Below, one piece after another: positions 8,229-17,063 of a stretch of DNA of 64,000 nt. Every line of letters begins with the position of its first letter. Positions within the stretch are counted from its first letter, which is position 1. The DNA is from Gracilaria gracilis (lineage: Eukaryota > Rhodophyta > Florideophyceae > Gracilariales > Gracilariaceae), in contig JARGSG010000191.1 of the NCBI GenBank assembly GCA_030374805.1, forward strand, positions 716,516 to 780,515, read 5' to 3'. A program made the position numbers and the translations under genes. The notes under the pieces are model-generated. The model saw nothing but the letters and a program-made list of their open reading frames with translations, ran no database searches and was not told the DNA's origin.

Positions 8229-11200
8229 CAGAGTTAGCTTAGAAACTCTTAAGTCAGACCTTCAAGCAGAATTGTGGGATGGAACTCTTGTCCCTATGGA
8301 CATTAGTTCAAAACCTCTCTCTTTAACAATTGACAAGACAGAATTTTCTATCAAACCATATGTAGTGGACCTAACCTCTTATGACGTAATCCTAGGCATG
8401 TCATGGTTAGTGAAAATAAATCCACTCATTGATTGGAAGAATCATAGAATGTTAATTCGTTCAGGAGATAAATTAGTCACTCTGGACGCAGAGTCTAGTA
8501 ATTATGGGACCTCATCCAGTCCGACATTCATTCTTACTAGTAAACAATTCAACAGGCTTGCAAGGAAAAGTAAGAAGATGATATATCATATTGTGATGAA
8601 ATCAAGTCAGGACGAAGTCAAAGAGTCCAAGTCAAAGTCATTAACTGATAATCAAGTCGATATACAGTTAAATAAGTTGTTAGAGGAATATAAAGATATA
8701 TTTCCTAACGAGTTGCCCAAGAAGTTACCTCCTCATAGAGAAGTTGAAATGAGGATTGATTTAGGAGAAGGAGCCAAGCCAAAGATGGGACCAATGTATA
8801 AATTGTCCCGAGACGAGCTCCAAGAAATGAAGAGACAGCTGAATGAGTTAATGTCTCATGGTTTTATAAGACCAAGTATAAGTCCTTGGGGAAGTCCTGT
8901 ATTATTTATAGGAAAGAAAGATGGTGGTTTGAGAATGTGTGTAGATTATCGCGCACTCAATAAACAAAGCATAAAAAACCAAGTACCACTTCCCAGGATT
9001 GATGAAGTCTGGGATCAAATCGGAGGATCTACCGTATTCTCGGTGATTGATTTGAGATCAGGATATCATCAAATAAGATTAAGAGAAGGCGATATTGAAA
9101 AGACTGCCTTCAGAACAAGGTACGGACAGTTTGAATACTTAGTTACTCCATTTGGATTGACAGGAGCACCTGGTTGTTTTCAAACCTACATGAATATGCT
9201 GTTTAGAGAACACCTCGCTGAATTCATACTAGTTTACCTAGATGATATTCTAATATATAGTAAGACTCCTAAGGAACATTTGGAGCATTTAAGAAAAGCA
9301 TTCGCAATTCTTAAACAGAACAAACTGTACGGAAAATTGTCTAAGTGTGAGTTTATGAAGTCCGAAATAGATTATTTAGGACATGTCATAACTGCTGACG
9401 GAATCAAAGTGAACCATAAGAAAACGGAGTCGATACAAAATTGGGAAACGCCCAAAAATGTCACTGACATCCAAAGCTTTCTAGGTTTGTGCAATTACTA
9501 CAGGAGATTCGTAAAAGATTTTTCCAGAATCGCCGCACCTTTAACAGATCTTACCAAGAAGGCTAATCTCTTCAAATGGACTGCAACAGAGCAAAGTGCT
9601 TTTGACAAACTAAAGCAAGCTCTTAGTAATACACCGGTCCTAAGATGTGCCGATCCTGACTTACCATTTGAGGTAACAGCCGACGCTTCTGCTACTGGAA
9701 TTGGTGCAGTACTTACGCAAATCGACGGCAAAGACAGTAGACCAGTAGCTTATGCTTCACGAAAGTTATCAGCTACCGAACAAAGGTATTCTACTCATGA
9801 AAGAGAATTACTTGCTATTGTCTATGCGTTAGAGGAATGGAGATGTTATCTCCATGGCCCGAAGTTCACAATATATACGGATCATAACCCGTTAAAATAT
9901 TTAGAAACCCAGAGGAAGCTGTCAAGAAAACAATCAAGATGGGTTGAGTTTATGCAGCAGTTTAACTACGAGATAAAGTATATTAAAGGCAAGGCTAATA
10001 GAGTAGCGGATGCCTTATCAAGAAAGTACAAGGAAGTTCATCAGATGTCTTTCGATATAGTGAGAACCCTTTTCTCCGTAACTACCGTGAAAATAACGAA
10101 CGATTACTTGGAGAAATTGAATGAAAACTACAAGAAAGACGACTTCTTTAAAGAAGTATTAGAAGAAACAAAAGAACCGTTTCAATTTAAAAATAGAAGG
10201 TTGTTCTTTGAAAACCGCTTATGTATTCCGAAGGGAGATCAAAGAGAGGAGCTACTTCATGATTATCATCGATCATTGTTGGGAGCCCACAGAGGCAAAC
10301 AACGAACCATTTCCTTACTGAGAAGAGATTTCTTCTGGCCAGGTATGAACAAGGATATAAAGGAATATATTGAAAACTGTCACGAATGTCAGAAGGCTAA
10401 AAGTCTAAATATTTCTATGGAAGGACAATTACGTCCTTTTCCACCCCCAAGTAAGAAGTGGGAAGTAATATCGATGGACTTTATCTTCGAACTTCCAAAG
10501 ACCAAGAATGGAATGTCTTCTATTTTAGTAGTAGTGGACAAACTAACGAAACGAACACATTTCATCCCAATGAAACCTAAGGTGAATGCCAAAGACACTG
10601 CAGAAGTTTTCTATAAAGAAATTTACAAGAATCATGGGTTACCTCGAAAGATCATATCTGATCGAGATACCCGATTTACCGGAAATTTCTGGAGTGAACT
10701 TATGAGCATTCTCAAGATAAAAATGAACTTGTCTACTGCATTCCATCCACAGACAGATGGACAGTCCGAAAGAGCTTTTCGTACTCTAGAGGAAATGTTA
10801 CGATGCTTTATTAGTTATAGTCAAACAGATTGGGATTTCTATCTACCCGGTCTTGAGTTTGCTTACAATAATTATATTAATGAAGCTACGAAACAAACTC
10901 CTTTCTTCTTGGAGTATGGAATCCACCCTGTCACCATATCCGACTTCCTACGTCAAGATGAAGTCAACGTAAGTAATGATGCTACGGAAAAATTTCTGGA
11001 AAATATTTCCTACGCCACCGAAATTGCCCAAGAAGCAATTAACACGGCAAATAGTCGTATGATTGAACAGTCTAGCGGAAAAAAGGAACAAGTGTTTCAG
11101 AAAGGGGATAAAGTTATGTTGTCTACGAAGAATCTGAATCTTAAGAACGGGAGATCGAGGAAACTATCTCCAAAGTACCTGGGCCCCTTCACAGTTGAAG

Positions 11201-11538
11201 AAGTGGTGGCTCAGGGTAAAGCCTGTAAACTGAAGCTTCCTGAAAAGCTGCGGAATGTCCACCACACATTCCATGTTTCCCTATTGAAACCGTACCATGA
11301 AAGGAACTACCCAATTGCTGGCAGGAAGAAACCGGATCGAGCAGAGGAAATCGTGAGAGTCGAGGAGGATAAGATCGACAACATCTTGTCTCATCGAATT
11401 AAGGAAAGGCGTTTACAATATCTAGTTCACTATAAAGGAACTGATAACACGGAAAACCGATGGGTCGACACCCAAACACTCATCGCTGCCTCAACTCTTT
11501 CGTTGATCGATGCGTACACGGAAAACCATGTCGTCTAA
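8221..11538 (+). CDS. pol: pol: protease C-terminus, RT, RNase H, integrase, chromodomain
   Basis: The open frame starts near 8221; its first ATG-like start is further in. Order: protease C-terminal half (VILGMSWLV), reverse transcriptase with the catalytic YLDD in LVYLDDILIYS, RNase H (FEVTADASATGIGAVL, YTDHNPLKYL), integrase with an HHCC zinc segment (HRSLLGAHRG, CHECQK) and the DDE triad (SMDFIFELP, ISDRDTRF, TDGQSERAF), then a C-terminal chromodomain (IDNILSHRI, LQYLVHYKG, NRWVD). The chromodomain places the element with chromoviruses. The whole main frame is free of stops, consistent with the near-identical LTRs. The 3' end overlaps the next ORF by 29 nt. Confidence 0.93.
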   Translation, partial: FANRVSLETLKSDLQAELWDGTLVPMDISSKPLSLTIDKTEFSIKPYVVDLTSYDVILGMSWLVKINPLIDWKNHRMLIRSGDKLVTLDAESSNYGTSSSPTFILTSKQFNRLARKSKKMIYHIVMKSSQDEVKESKSKSLTDNQVDIQLNKLLEEYKDIFPNELPKKLPPHREVEMRIDLGEGAKPKMGPMYKLSRDELQEMKRQLNELMSHGFIRPSISPWGSPVLFIGKKDGGLRMCVDYRALNKQSIKNQVPLPRIDEVWDQIGGSTVFSVIDLRSGYHQIRLREGDIEKTAFRTRYGQFEYLVTPFGLTGAPGCFQTYMNMLFREHLAEFILVYLDDILIYSKTPKEHLEHLRKAFAILKQNKLYGKLSKCEFMKSEIDYLGHVITADGIKVNHKKTESIQNWETPKNVTDIQSFLGLCNYYRRFVKDFSRIAAPLTDLTKKANLFKWTATEQSAFDKLKQALSNTPVLRCADPDLPFEVTADASATGIGAVLTQIDGKDSRPVAYASRKLSATEQRYSTHERELLAIVYALEEWRCYLHGPKFTIYTDHNPLKYLETQRKLSRKQSRWVEFMQQFNYEIKYIKGKANRVADALSRKYKEVHQMSFDIVRTLFSVTTVKITNDYLEKLNENYKKDDFFKEVLEETKEPFQFKNRRLFFENRLCIPKGDQREELLHDYHRSLLGAHRGKQRTISLLRRDFFWPGMNKDIKEYIENCHECQKAKSLNISMEGQLRPFPPPSKKWEVISMDFIFELPKTKNGMSSILVVVDKLTKRTHFIPMKPKVNAKDTAEVFYKEIYKNHGLPRKIISDRDTRFTGNFWSELMSILKIKMNLSTAFHPQTDGQSERAFRTLEEMLRCFISYSQTDWDFYLPGLEFAYNNYINEATKQTPFFLEYGIHPVTISDFLRQDEVNVSNDATEKFLENISYATEIAQEAINTANSRMIEQSSGKKEQVFQKGDKVMLSTKNLNLKNGRSRKLSPKYLGPFTVEEVVAQGKACKLKLPEKLRNVHHTFHVSLLKPYHERNYPIAGRKKPDRAEEIVRVEEDKIDNILSHRIKERRLQYLVHYKGTDNTENRWVDTQTLIAASTLSLIDAYTENHVV

Positions 11539-12001
11539 TGCAAAATTGATACCGATCTATGATCAATTTAGTGCAACTATCGCTTTTCGTGAGCACCTCG
11601 TGGCAGGAAAGAAGGTAAAGGATTGGTTGTCTGCAATTACTACAGTAGAGATTGAAGTGGAAAAGTTAGCATGGACATTGTTTCACACATGTTTGGGATT
11701 CTATCATTTGCATGGCCCCTTCATTTCTGGACCACAAGTTTTTAACATCTTAGTCAGGTTATGTAATCATGTCCACCTTGGAATGTCAACTCTCGTCGGA
11801 GAGAAGTTTCTTATTTATTACTATCATTTCGTGATTGGCTGTAAAGGGGATATTTGTCGTGAGAACACATATGCCAAAGAAGTGGATTTATTTATCTCCG
11901 GAATGGATTCGTTTGGAATGACAAGAACCTTGTCATTTGAGATTGATGGATTAAGAATGGTTGTACCGTTCCCGTTTAAAGTTTATGTAGAAGAGTTGTA
12001 A
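11510..12001 (+). CDS. Accessory ORF downstream of pol, unknown
   Basis: 163 residues from ATG 11510, overlapping the end of pol, in the position where some elements carry env or other late genes. The protein is mildly hydrophobic and histidine/tyrosine-rich (TLFHTCLGFYHLHG, FLIYYYHFVIGC) but has no clear signal peptide or transmembrane helix, so envelope-like function is not supported. The intact frame in a young element suggests it is maintained. No family is recognised. Confidence 0.55.
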   Translation: MRTRKTMSSNAKLIPIYDQFSATIAFREHLVAGKKVKDWLSAITTVEIEVEKLAWTLFHTCLGFYHLHGPFISGPQVFNILVRLCNHVHLGMSTLVGEKFLIYYYHFVIGCKGDICRENTYAKEVDLFISGMDSFGMTRTLSFEIDGLRMVVPFPFKVYVEEL

Positions 12002-12025
12002 TTAATCGAGGACGATCAATGATTT

Positions 12026-12037
12026 AGAAGGGAGGAA
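12026..12037 (+). promoter_or_regulatory. Polypurine tract
   Basis: AGAAGGGAGGAA lies one base upstream of the 3' LTR, the expected primer site for plus-strand DNA synthesis. Confidence 0.8.
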
Positions 12038-12038
12038 T

Positions 12039-12514
12039 TGTTATGGATTAGAGGCAATGCCATAATGGCCGCCTCACGGCGCGCCATTGTGGCCCAGCTG
12101 CCAACATGGCGCGCAATGCGGCGGCCATTATGGCAGCCCTGCACGCAATCCGGCGCGGAAAGGAGATGATTGCGCCGTAGCGCGGCGCTCTCATCTCTCT
12201 ATAAAAGCGCCGCGCCGGACCGCGCAACCGTCTCCCTTCTCTCTGGCCCCACGCCTCGAACGGACAGAAGTGCCCCTTAGTGCCTTCTCCGCCAGCAAGG
12301 CTTCCTACATTATAATAAACAATACTTTATTAATGTTCTAAATTTGTGTTTTCTAAAAGTTTCCTAAAGTTCTGAAAGTTTACTAAAGTCTGAAAGTATA
12401 CCAAGTTTGCAAAAGTTTGCATAAGTCTCAAAAGTAAGTCCAATTTATTGAAAGTAATAAAGTATTCTTTCAATAAAATTAAGTCCAAAGTTTGCTATTA
12501 AATCAATTATTACA
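12039..12514 (+). repeat. 3' long terminal repeat
   Basis: 476 bp, same ends as the 5' LTR, with three substitutions. Its AT-rich right part supplies the false C-terminus (22 residues) of the receptor reading frame on the minus strand. Confidence 0.95.
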
Positions 12515-15500
12515 GTCTCGTAGCCGCGCAGCGGCTCGCCAACGGCGGCGCCGCGCTGCGTGTCCCACACGCGCACGTCCCCGTCAGCCGACGCCGACCC
12601 CGACGCGGCGCGCGCGCCGTCCGCGCTCAACGCCACGCATGACACGGTGTCGTGGCCGCGCAGCGGCTCGCCCACGGCGCGCGCACTGCGCACGTCCCAC
12701 ACTCGAACAGTCCCGTCGTCGCCGCCGGACACGAGTCGCCGCCCATCTGCGCTGAACGAAACATCCTGCACCGCGTTGGTGTGCCCGCGCAGCGCCTGCG
12801 GCAGCAGCGCGCCGCTCTCGCCGTCCCACAGCCGAATCGTCCCGTCCCGCGACCCCAACGCGATCCGCTTCCCGTCCACGCTCACGGCCACGCACTCTAT
12901 CTCTGCGTCATGGCCGTCTTCACCGCCGCTTGTAGTCTCCGCCTGCCCGCCTCTCACGTCCCACACTTGAACGGTTCCGCGCAAATCCGCGCAAAGTCCC
13001 TCTGAGCCATCTTCAGATACTCCCACGTATGAAATTCGTGCCCCCTTGCGAAAATCTGTGGCGCCCCCATTTTCATGCTCCCAAAACCCAAACGCTCCAC
13101 TATACAATCCCCAAAGAATTTTGGTGTCCTTTGCAGCGAACGCTACACCCATCACCAAGTCTCCAATCTCAGCAACGCGCAAGCAACTTCCAGTTTCTGC
13201 ATTCCAAACGCGAACTTCTTTGAGCGATCCGGACGCAATCATTTCCCCATTCTCACTCAATGCTACACACATTACCACACTTTCATGTCCCGACAGCGTT
13301 TTACAAACCGCTTCTCCGTTCTCGAGGTTCCAGACACATATCGTTCCATCGTTCAATCCAGACACAACCTTTTTTCCACTTCCACTCACAGCGACACAAA
13401 AAACATGACCGACAAGAGAAACATAAGCCTCTCTCCCAGTCACAAGTTCACGAGGCGCGTCACCGCCCTGCAGGTCCCACACTAATACCTTTCCAACGTT
13501 TTGAAGCCCACATGCAACCCACCTTGAGTCCTCGCTCACACAAATGCATTCAGCCGAATTCATGCCCAGTCCTATCACAGTCTCCACACTCGACTCAGTG
13601 TCCCACTTCTTCACATTACCATCAAAATCCACGCATACAACCATTTGTCCATCGCTTGATAGTGCAACACACCGGAAACTTCCTACCATTTCGGCTGTGC
13701 TTCGACTTCCGTACTTCACATTGTACTTCACCATTCGCACACCTTCACCGCTATAAACGCAGAGCACCCTAAGATCGTCGCCCTTCTTCACCACTCCAGA
13801 AACCTTCCCTCCCACTGTAATGCTCTCCAAAACAACCCCTCCTGCACCTGTCAAGAACCCTTTCCTTGCCTTCAACCATGGCCTCTCTGCAATCTTTTCA
13901 ACTTCCTGCACAAACCTCCGTGTGGTCTTGCACTTCTCCGAGTACCATACCAGACGTCCGTACAGCTGAAAGTGTGCTTCTCGACCGTTCTCCATCACAG
14001 CATGATAGCTCAACCGTGCTGCCTGTGCAATTACTCCCAGAGCTTTTTTCTTCTCCTCCTTTCTATCCATATCAGACCTATCGACAGCCTGCTTACCGAT
14101 GGAAAAGTCACTCTCAACGCCAAAAATGTCACCACTCTGCATACGCTTCACCACCCATTGCGGTTTCAGCAACAACCAAACCAATTCCTCATACTCTCCA
14201 GCTTCATGCAGCAGTCGACAAACGTTACCTTCGAGATATTCGTCATCATGTACTGCATTCCACCATTCTCTTCCCTTCCGTTCGGTTTTAGAGTCCCCAA
14301 CTGTCAATAATCGCTGGAGGCCCAACCAGACACGAGAGCGTGTCGTTTCTGTCTCATCGACATTCACAGAAACCTCCTTCGTTTCAGACTTAACATCATC
14401 ACCAATGCTACTACTGTAGTTGTGCAACAAGCGCTTGAAATAGCATTGCTTCTCATTCTGCGTATCGAATGAGAGGGCGTCAAGGATGTCATCATGGACA
14501 CGCAGCACCGAGCTCCGTTCTTCCTTGTCCTCCGGGATTACCACTTCTACAACTGCAACCGAGTGCAGCGCTTTCATCACTTCTAAAGCGCTCCTCTCCT
14601 CTCTCAAATCCCATAGCCGTCGAAGCATAGACACAGGCACCTCTTGTTGTTTCTTCAGTACACACAAGGATCTATGCATCTCTCGAATGGACAAAGGAAA
14701 GATCTCCAGCTGTACTCTCTCCCCCCAACGAAGTTCCAGCACTGAGAGAGATGCGTTTGTCACATTCCGCACCAGTCCATATCCAGTTACGTTGCCCTCA
14801 ACCATCGTATTTGGTTCCCTCTGAAGTTTCTCATGATACAAACGCAGAGCATCTTGTTCGTGTCCCTTCGCATATGAGAAATACTTTCGAACGCCTGACC
14901 CAGTCACAGCCAGCAGCAAAGGAATCCCCACACATGCTTCTACTATCCGCTCCAATGCTTCTGTGTTTTCCTCCTTGTCAATTGTGTACTGTTCTAATCC
15001 TGAATGTTTCAGAAACATAACTCGTGAAGCTTCAGCTTTCCTTGGCCCAAAATGTATACATTTGTCAGCCTCATCGGCAAGTTCTATCTCCCTCGTTGTA
15101 TAAACAAGGCGGCTGTCTGTCTTAATCATACAAGCCAACACCAAGAATGTACCAGCATCAAACCCGTTTGCCATCCAAACATCATCAACAAGAAAGAGGC
15201 ATGTGTGGCGCGCGAACCAATTTGCGGCCTTGTCCACAGCTTGCTGTAGTTGTCTCACACTGCGTATGTTACTTGCAAGCCGTTCATTTCCTGTTGCTTC
15301 AACAACGCGGGCTATCTCCTGAATCAGCACATCAATTCCAGCATCTTTGCCAAGTCGCATGAACTGCACACCATCTGGGAACCTCGATCGGACATCCCCA
15401 ACATCGTCTAAGCCTCGAAGCGCACAGGTCTTCCCCACTCCACCTCTACCAGCAGCCACAACTGCTATCACTCTATGTGCCGAACGTTCGAGTACAGCTG

Positions 15501-16254
15501 TCTTTAACTCTCCCTCAAACGTATCTAAGGAATCGTAGTCCAGAGTGAGCCTTGCGGGGTTGGGTGGAACAGTCCCTCCCTTTTCAAACTTTGGTTCACC
15601 TTGAGACGCCGGTTCTCCCTCGAGATGGCGGCATTTATCCACCAAGTCAGGTCTCTTATTTCGAAGCCGTTCTAAGATTCCATTCTGAATCAGGTTAATG
15701 AAGTATTCTCTGGTGTGGGCCATGTTCGGACGGTCACGATTAGACGCACCGAGGTCGTTTTCGATGCCCCAAAGTTCAGCGGCTCTGTGCAATGCATCCA
15801 AAACGTCTTTGCGAGGAACTTTACCATCCTTCTCTCGCTTGAAGAGCCCATGCTTAACAAACAGGCTGCGGTAGGTATCGAAGATGGCTTCGTTCCAGCA
15901 TTCGCGCGTTTCAAGACGGTAGAACACAGGGATAAGCAACGGAAGCGTGTCTTTGGCGGCTTCAGCGCGGTCGTAACGTTTGACGAAGCAAATAAGCTCA
16001 CGCATGGGCCACTGCTTGGCAACAAACTCGGGACTCATGATGAACACGCCTACAGGAGCCGTTTGCATGGCGTGGTCCATAACTTGTGGGCCATGGTCGC
16101 CGAGGCGAAACGACTCGACGTCGAAGAAGACGGAGATGCCACGTGCGCAAAGTCGTTCATACAATGGACGGGCAATGGTTTCCTTGTCTTCGCCAGCATG
16201 GCTAAGGAAGATGTCGAATGAGGGCGTCTGCGCGGAAGATGCGTTTGAAGACAT
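12445..16254 (-). CDS. TIR/NB-ARC/WD40 receptor-like protein, truncated by the gypsy insertion
   Basis: The genuine coding part is 12515-16254 (about 1,247 residues); the last 22 codons read into the LTR. Residues of about 11-150 form a TIR domain (FDIFLSHAGEDK); the glutamate aligned with the NADase catalytic residue is present in KQWPMREL. NB-ARC follows: P-loop GRGGVGKTC near 268, Walker B CLFLVDDVW near 355, RLVYTTRE, GLPL-like CVGIPLLLAV and an MHD-like RVHDD near 583. From about 800 at least nine WD repeats follow (for example KRIALGSRDGTIRLWD). This is a STAND/NLR-type receptor plan; the TIR would signal by NAD+ cleavage or scaffolding (inference). The C-terminal repeats are GC-richer than the rest. 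The tenth repeat is stranded at 5379-5492. A truncated protein could still be made. Confidence 0.9.
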   Translation of the reverse strand: MSSNASSAQTPSFDIFLSHAGEDKETIARPLYERLCARGISVFFDVESFRLGDHGPQVMDHAMQTAPVGVFIMSPEFVAKQWPMRELICFVKRYDRAEAAKDTLPLLIPVFYRLETRECWNEAIFDTYRSLFVKHGLFKREKDGKVPRKDVLDALHRAAELWGIENDLGASNRDRPNMAHTREYFINLIQNGILERLRNKRPDLVDKCRHLEGEPASQGEPKFEKGGTVPPNPARLTLDYDSLDTFEGELKTAVLERSAHRVIAVVAAGRGGVGKTCALRGLDDVGDVRSRFPDGVQFMRLGKDAGIDVLIQEIARVVEATGNERLASNIRSVRQLQQAVDKAANWFARHTCLFLVDDVWMANGFDAGTFLVLACMIKTDSRLVYTTREIELADEADKCIHFGPRKAEASRVMFLKHSGLEQYTIDKEENTEALERIVEACVGIPLLLAVTGSGVRKYFSYAKGHEQDALRLYHEKLQREPNTMVEGNVTGYGLVRNVTNASLSVLELRWGERVQLEIFPLSIREMHRSLCVLKKQQEVPVSMLRRLWDLREERSALEVMKALHSVAVVEVVIPEDKEERSSVLRVHDDILDALSFDTQNEKQCYFKRLLHNYSSSIGDDVKSETKEVSVNVDETETTRSRVWLGLQRLLTVGDSKTERKGREWWNAVHDDEYLEGNVCRLLHEAGEYEELVWLLLKPQWVVKRMQSGDIFGVESDFSIGKQAVDRSDMDRKEEKKKALGVIAQAARLSYHAVMENGREAHFQLYGRLVWYSEKCKTTRRFVQEVEKIAERPWLKARKGFLTGAGGVVLESITVGGKVSGVVKKGDDLRVLCVYSGEGVRMVKYNVKYGSRSTAEMVGSFRCVALSSDGQMVVCVDFDGNVKKWDTESSVETVIGLGMNSAECICVSEDSRWVACGLQNVGKVLVWDLQGGDAPRELVTGREAYVSLVGHVFCVAVSGSGKKVVSGLNDGTICVWNLENGEAVCKTLSGHESVVMCVALSENGEMIASGSLKEVRVWNAETGSCLRVAEIGDLVMGVAFAAKDTKILWGLYSGAFGFWEHENGGATDFRKGARISYVGVSEDGSEGLCADLRGTVQVWDVRGGQAETTSGGEDGHDAEIECVAVSVDGKRIALGSRDGTIRLWDGESGALLPQALRGHTNAVQDVSFSADGRRLVSGGDDGTVRVWDVRSARAVGEPLRGHDTVSCVALSADGARAASGSASADGDVRVWDTQRGAAVGEPLRGYETVIIDLIANFGLNFIERILYYFQ
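12515..12519. repeat. Target site duplication, right copy (GTCTC)
   Basis: Follows the ACA end of the 3' LTR and matches 5488-5492. Confidence 0.93.
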
Positions 16255-16648
16255 GGAAGAAGAATGAGTGCCTTCGATCGGCTACGGACACGAGATGAGG
16301 GGGGGTGTGTGGGGGGTGGATGTATTACTGAGAGTTGACTGTGGGCCTGGCGTTAAATAAGGCCGTATTGGGCATTTGTGAGTCACAACTTGCGAGGCTC
16401 CTACGGTTAACATACAGTCGTTCACAAAGTCTCTAAACCAGGTAGCGTTAGCCCTCTTAGGCAGTGACTACACGAAGACAAAGTAGTTTTGCAGTTGATT
16501 ACTGAGAACTTCTACCCAAGGTAACGTTAACCTTAGGTACAGCCCGGTTTACTGTAGAGTTGACCAAAAATAGTGCATTTCTTGCATGTTTTTAGTAAAT
16601 GTATTCTATCTTGTGTGAACGTCGTCTGTTTTGACTCAAGTCTAGCTT
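16255..16648. other. Upstream region of the TIR/NB-ARC gene
   Basis: No gene. There is a G-rich run at 16297-16320 just upstream of the start and several ggtaacgttaacctta-type short palindromes near 16515. No firm promoter element could be assigned. Confidence 0.4.
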
Positions 16649-16921
16649 GCTCTCTCTCTCTCATTTATGAAACGCGTACGTGAATTACTCGTACGCGGGG
16701 GTATGCTAAGAACCCCAACAACCTATAACACTTATCTCTGCACCGTAGCCACAAACCACAAATCAGTAGCCGTGCTACACTCACGGGGCTATAATATGGT
16801 ACAAAGAAAGTATTAGGTACCGTTGCCTAAGGTGTTTTCGACCGCAGAAGCGTTTCGTTTGCGACGATAATCGCCTTCTTCTTCACTGAACCTCTCCATT
16901 CAACCTCTAGAGCTCGCCGCG
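16649..16921 (+). repeat. Dispersed ~270-bp repeat, copy A
   Basis: Runs from a CT microsatellite and CATTTATGA to GAGCTCGCCGCG. A second copy lies in inverted orientation at 54191-54458 with scattered substitutions and small indels. It contains no ORF. The ends are defined by where the two copies diverge. The element type is unknown; its size would suit a SINE or other short non-autonomous element. Confidence 0.8.
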
Positions 16922-17063
16922 TAAGGTGTACACCACGACAAGGCGCTTCGCATGTACCGCTTTTGTCGCCAAAGTGCCGGTATCTGTAAGTCAACCACCC
17001 AAGAAGATTTTCAACAAGTTCAAAAGCTGTTATTCTGTGGTGAGGCATTAGGCATTATTCCCC

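Larger units (their letters stand above)
5493..12514 (+). mobile_element. Full-length Ty3/gypsy chromovirus-like LTR retrotransposon
   Basis: A 7,022-bp element with TG...CA LTRs of 476 bp each, a candidate primer-binding site, a polypurine tract, gag, a protease segment, pol with a C-terminal chromodomain, and two extra reading frames. The two LTRs differ at three of 476 positions (5505/12051, 5616/12162 and 5818/12364), so the insertion is recent. It interrupts the TIR/NB-ARC/WD40 gene and is flanked by GTCTC duplications. The internal region is AT-rich compared with the GC-rich receptor sequence around it. Gag, protease and the main pol frame lie in three different frames. Confidence 0.95.

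Noticed and set aside
11510-12001. Envelope-like gene in the gypsy element
   Set aside because: No signal peptide, no clear transmembrane helix and no glycoprotein-like features; kept as an ORF of unknown function.
12492-16267. Many 60-170-codon plus frames across the receptor gene
   Set aside because: Antisense shadows of a single 1,247-codon coding sequence with clear domains.
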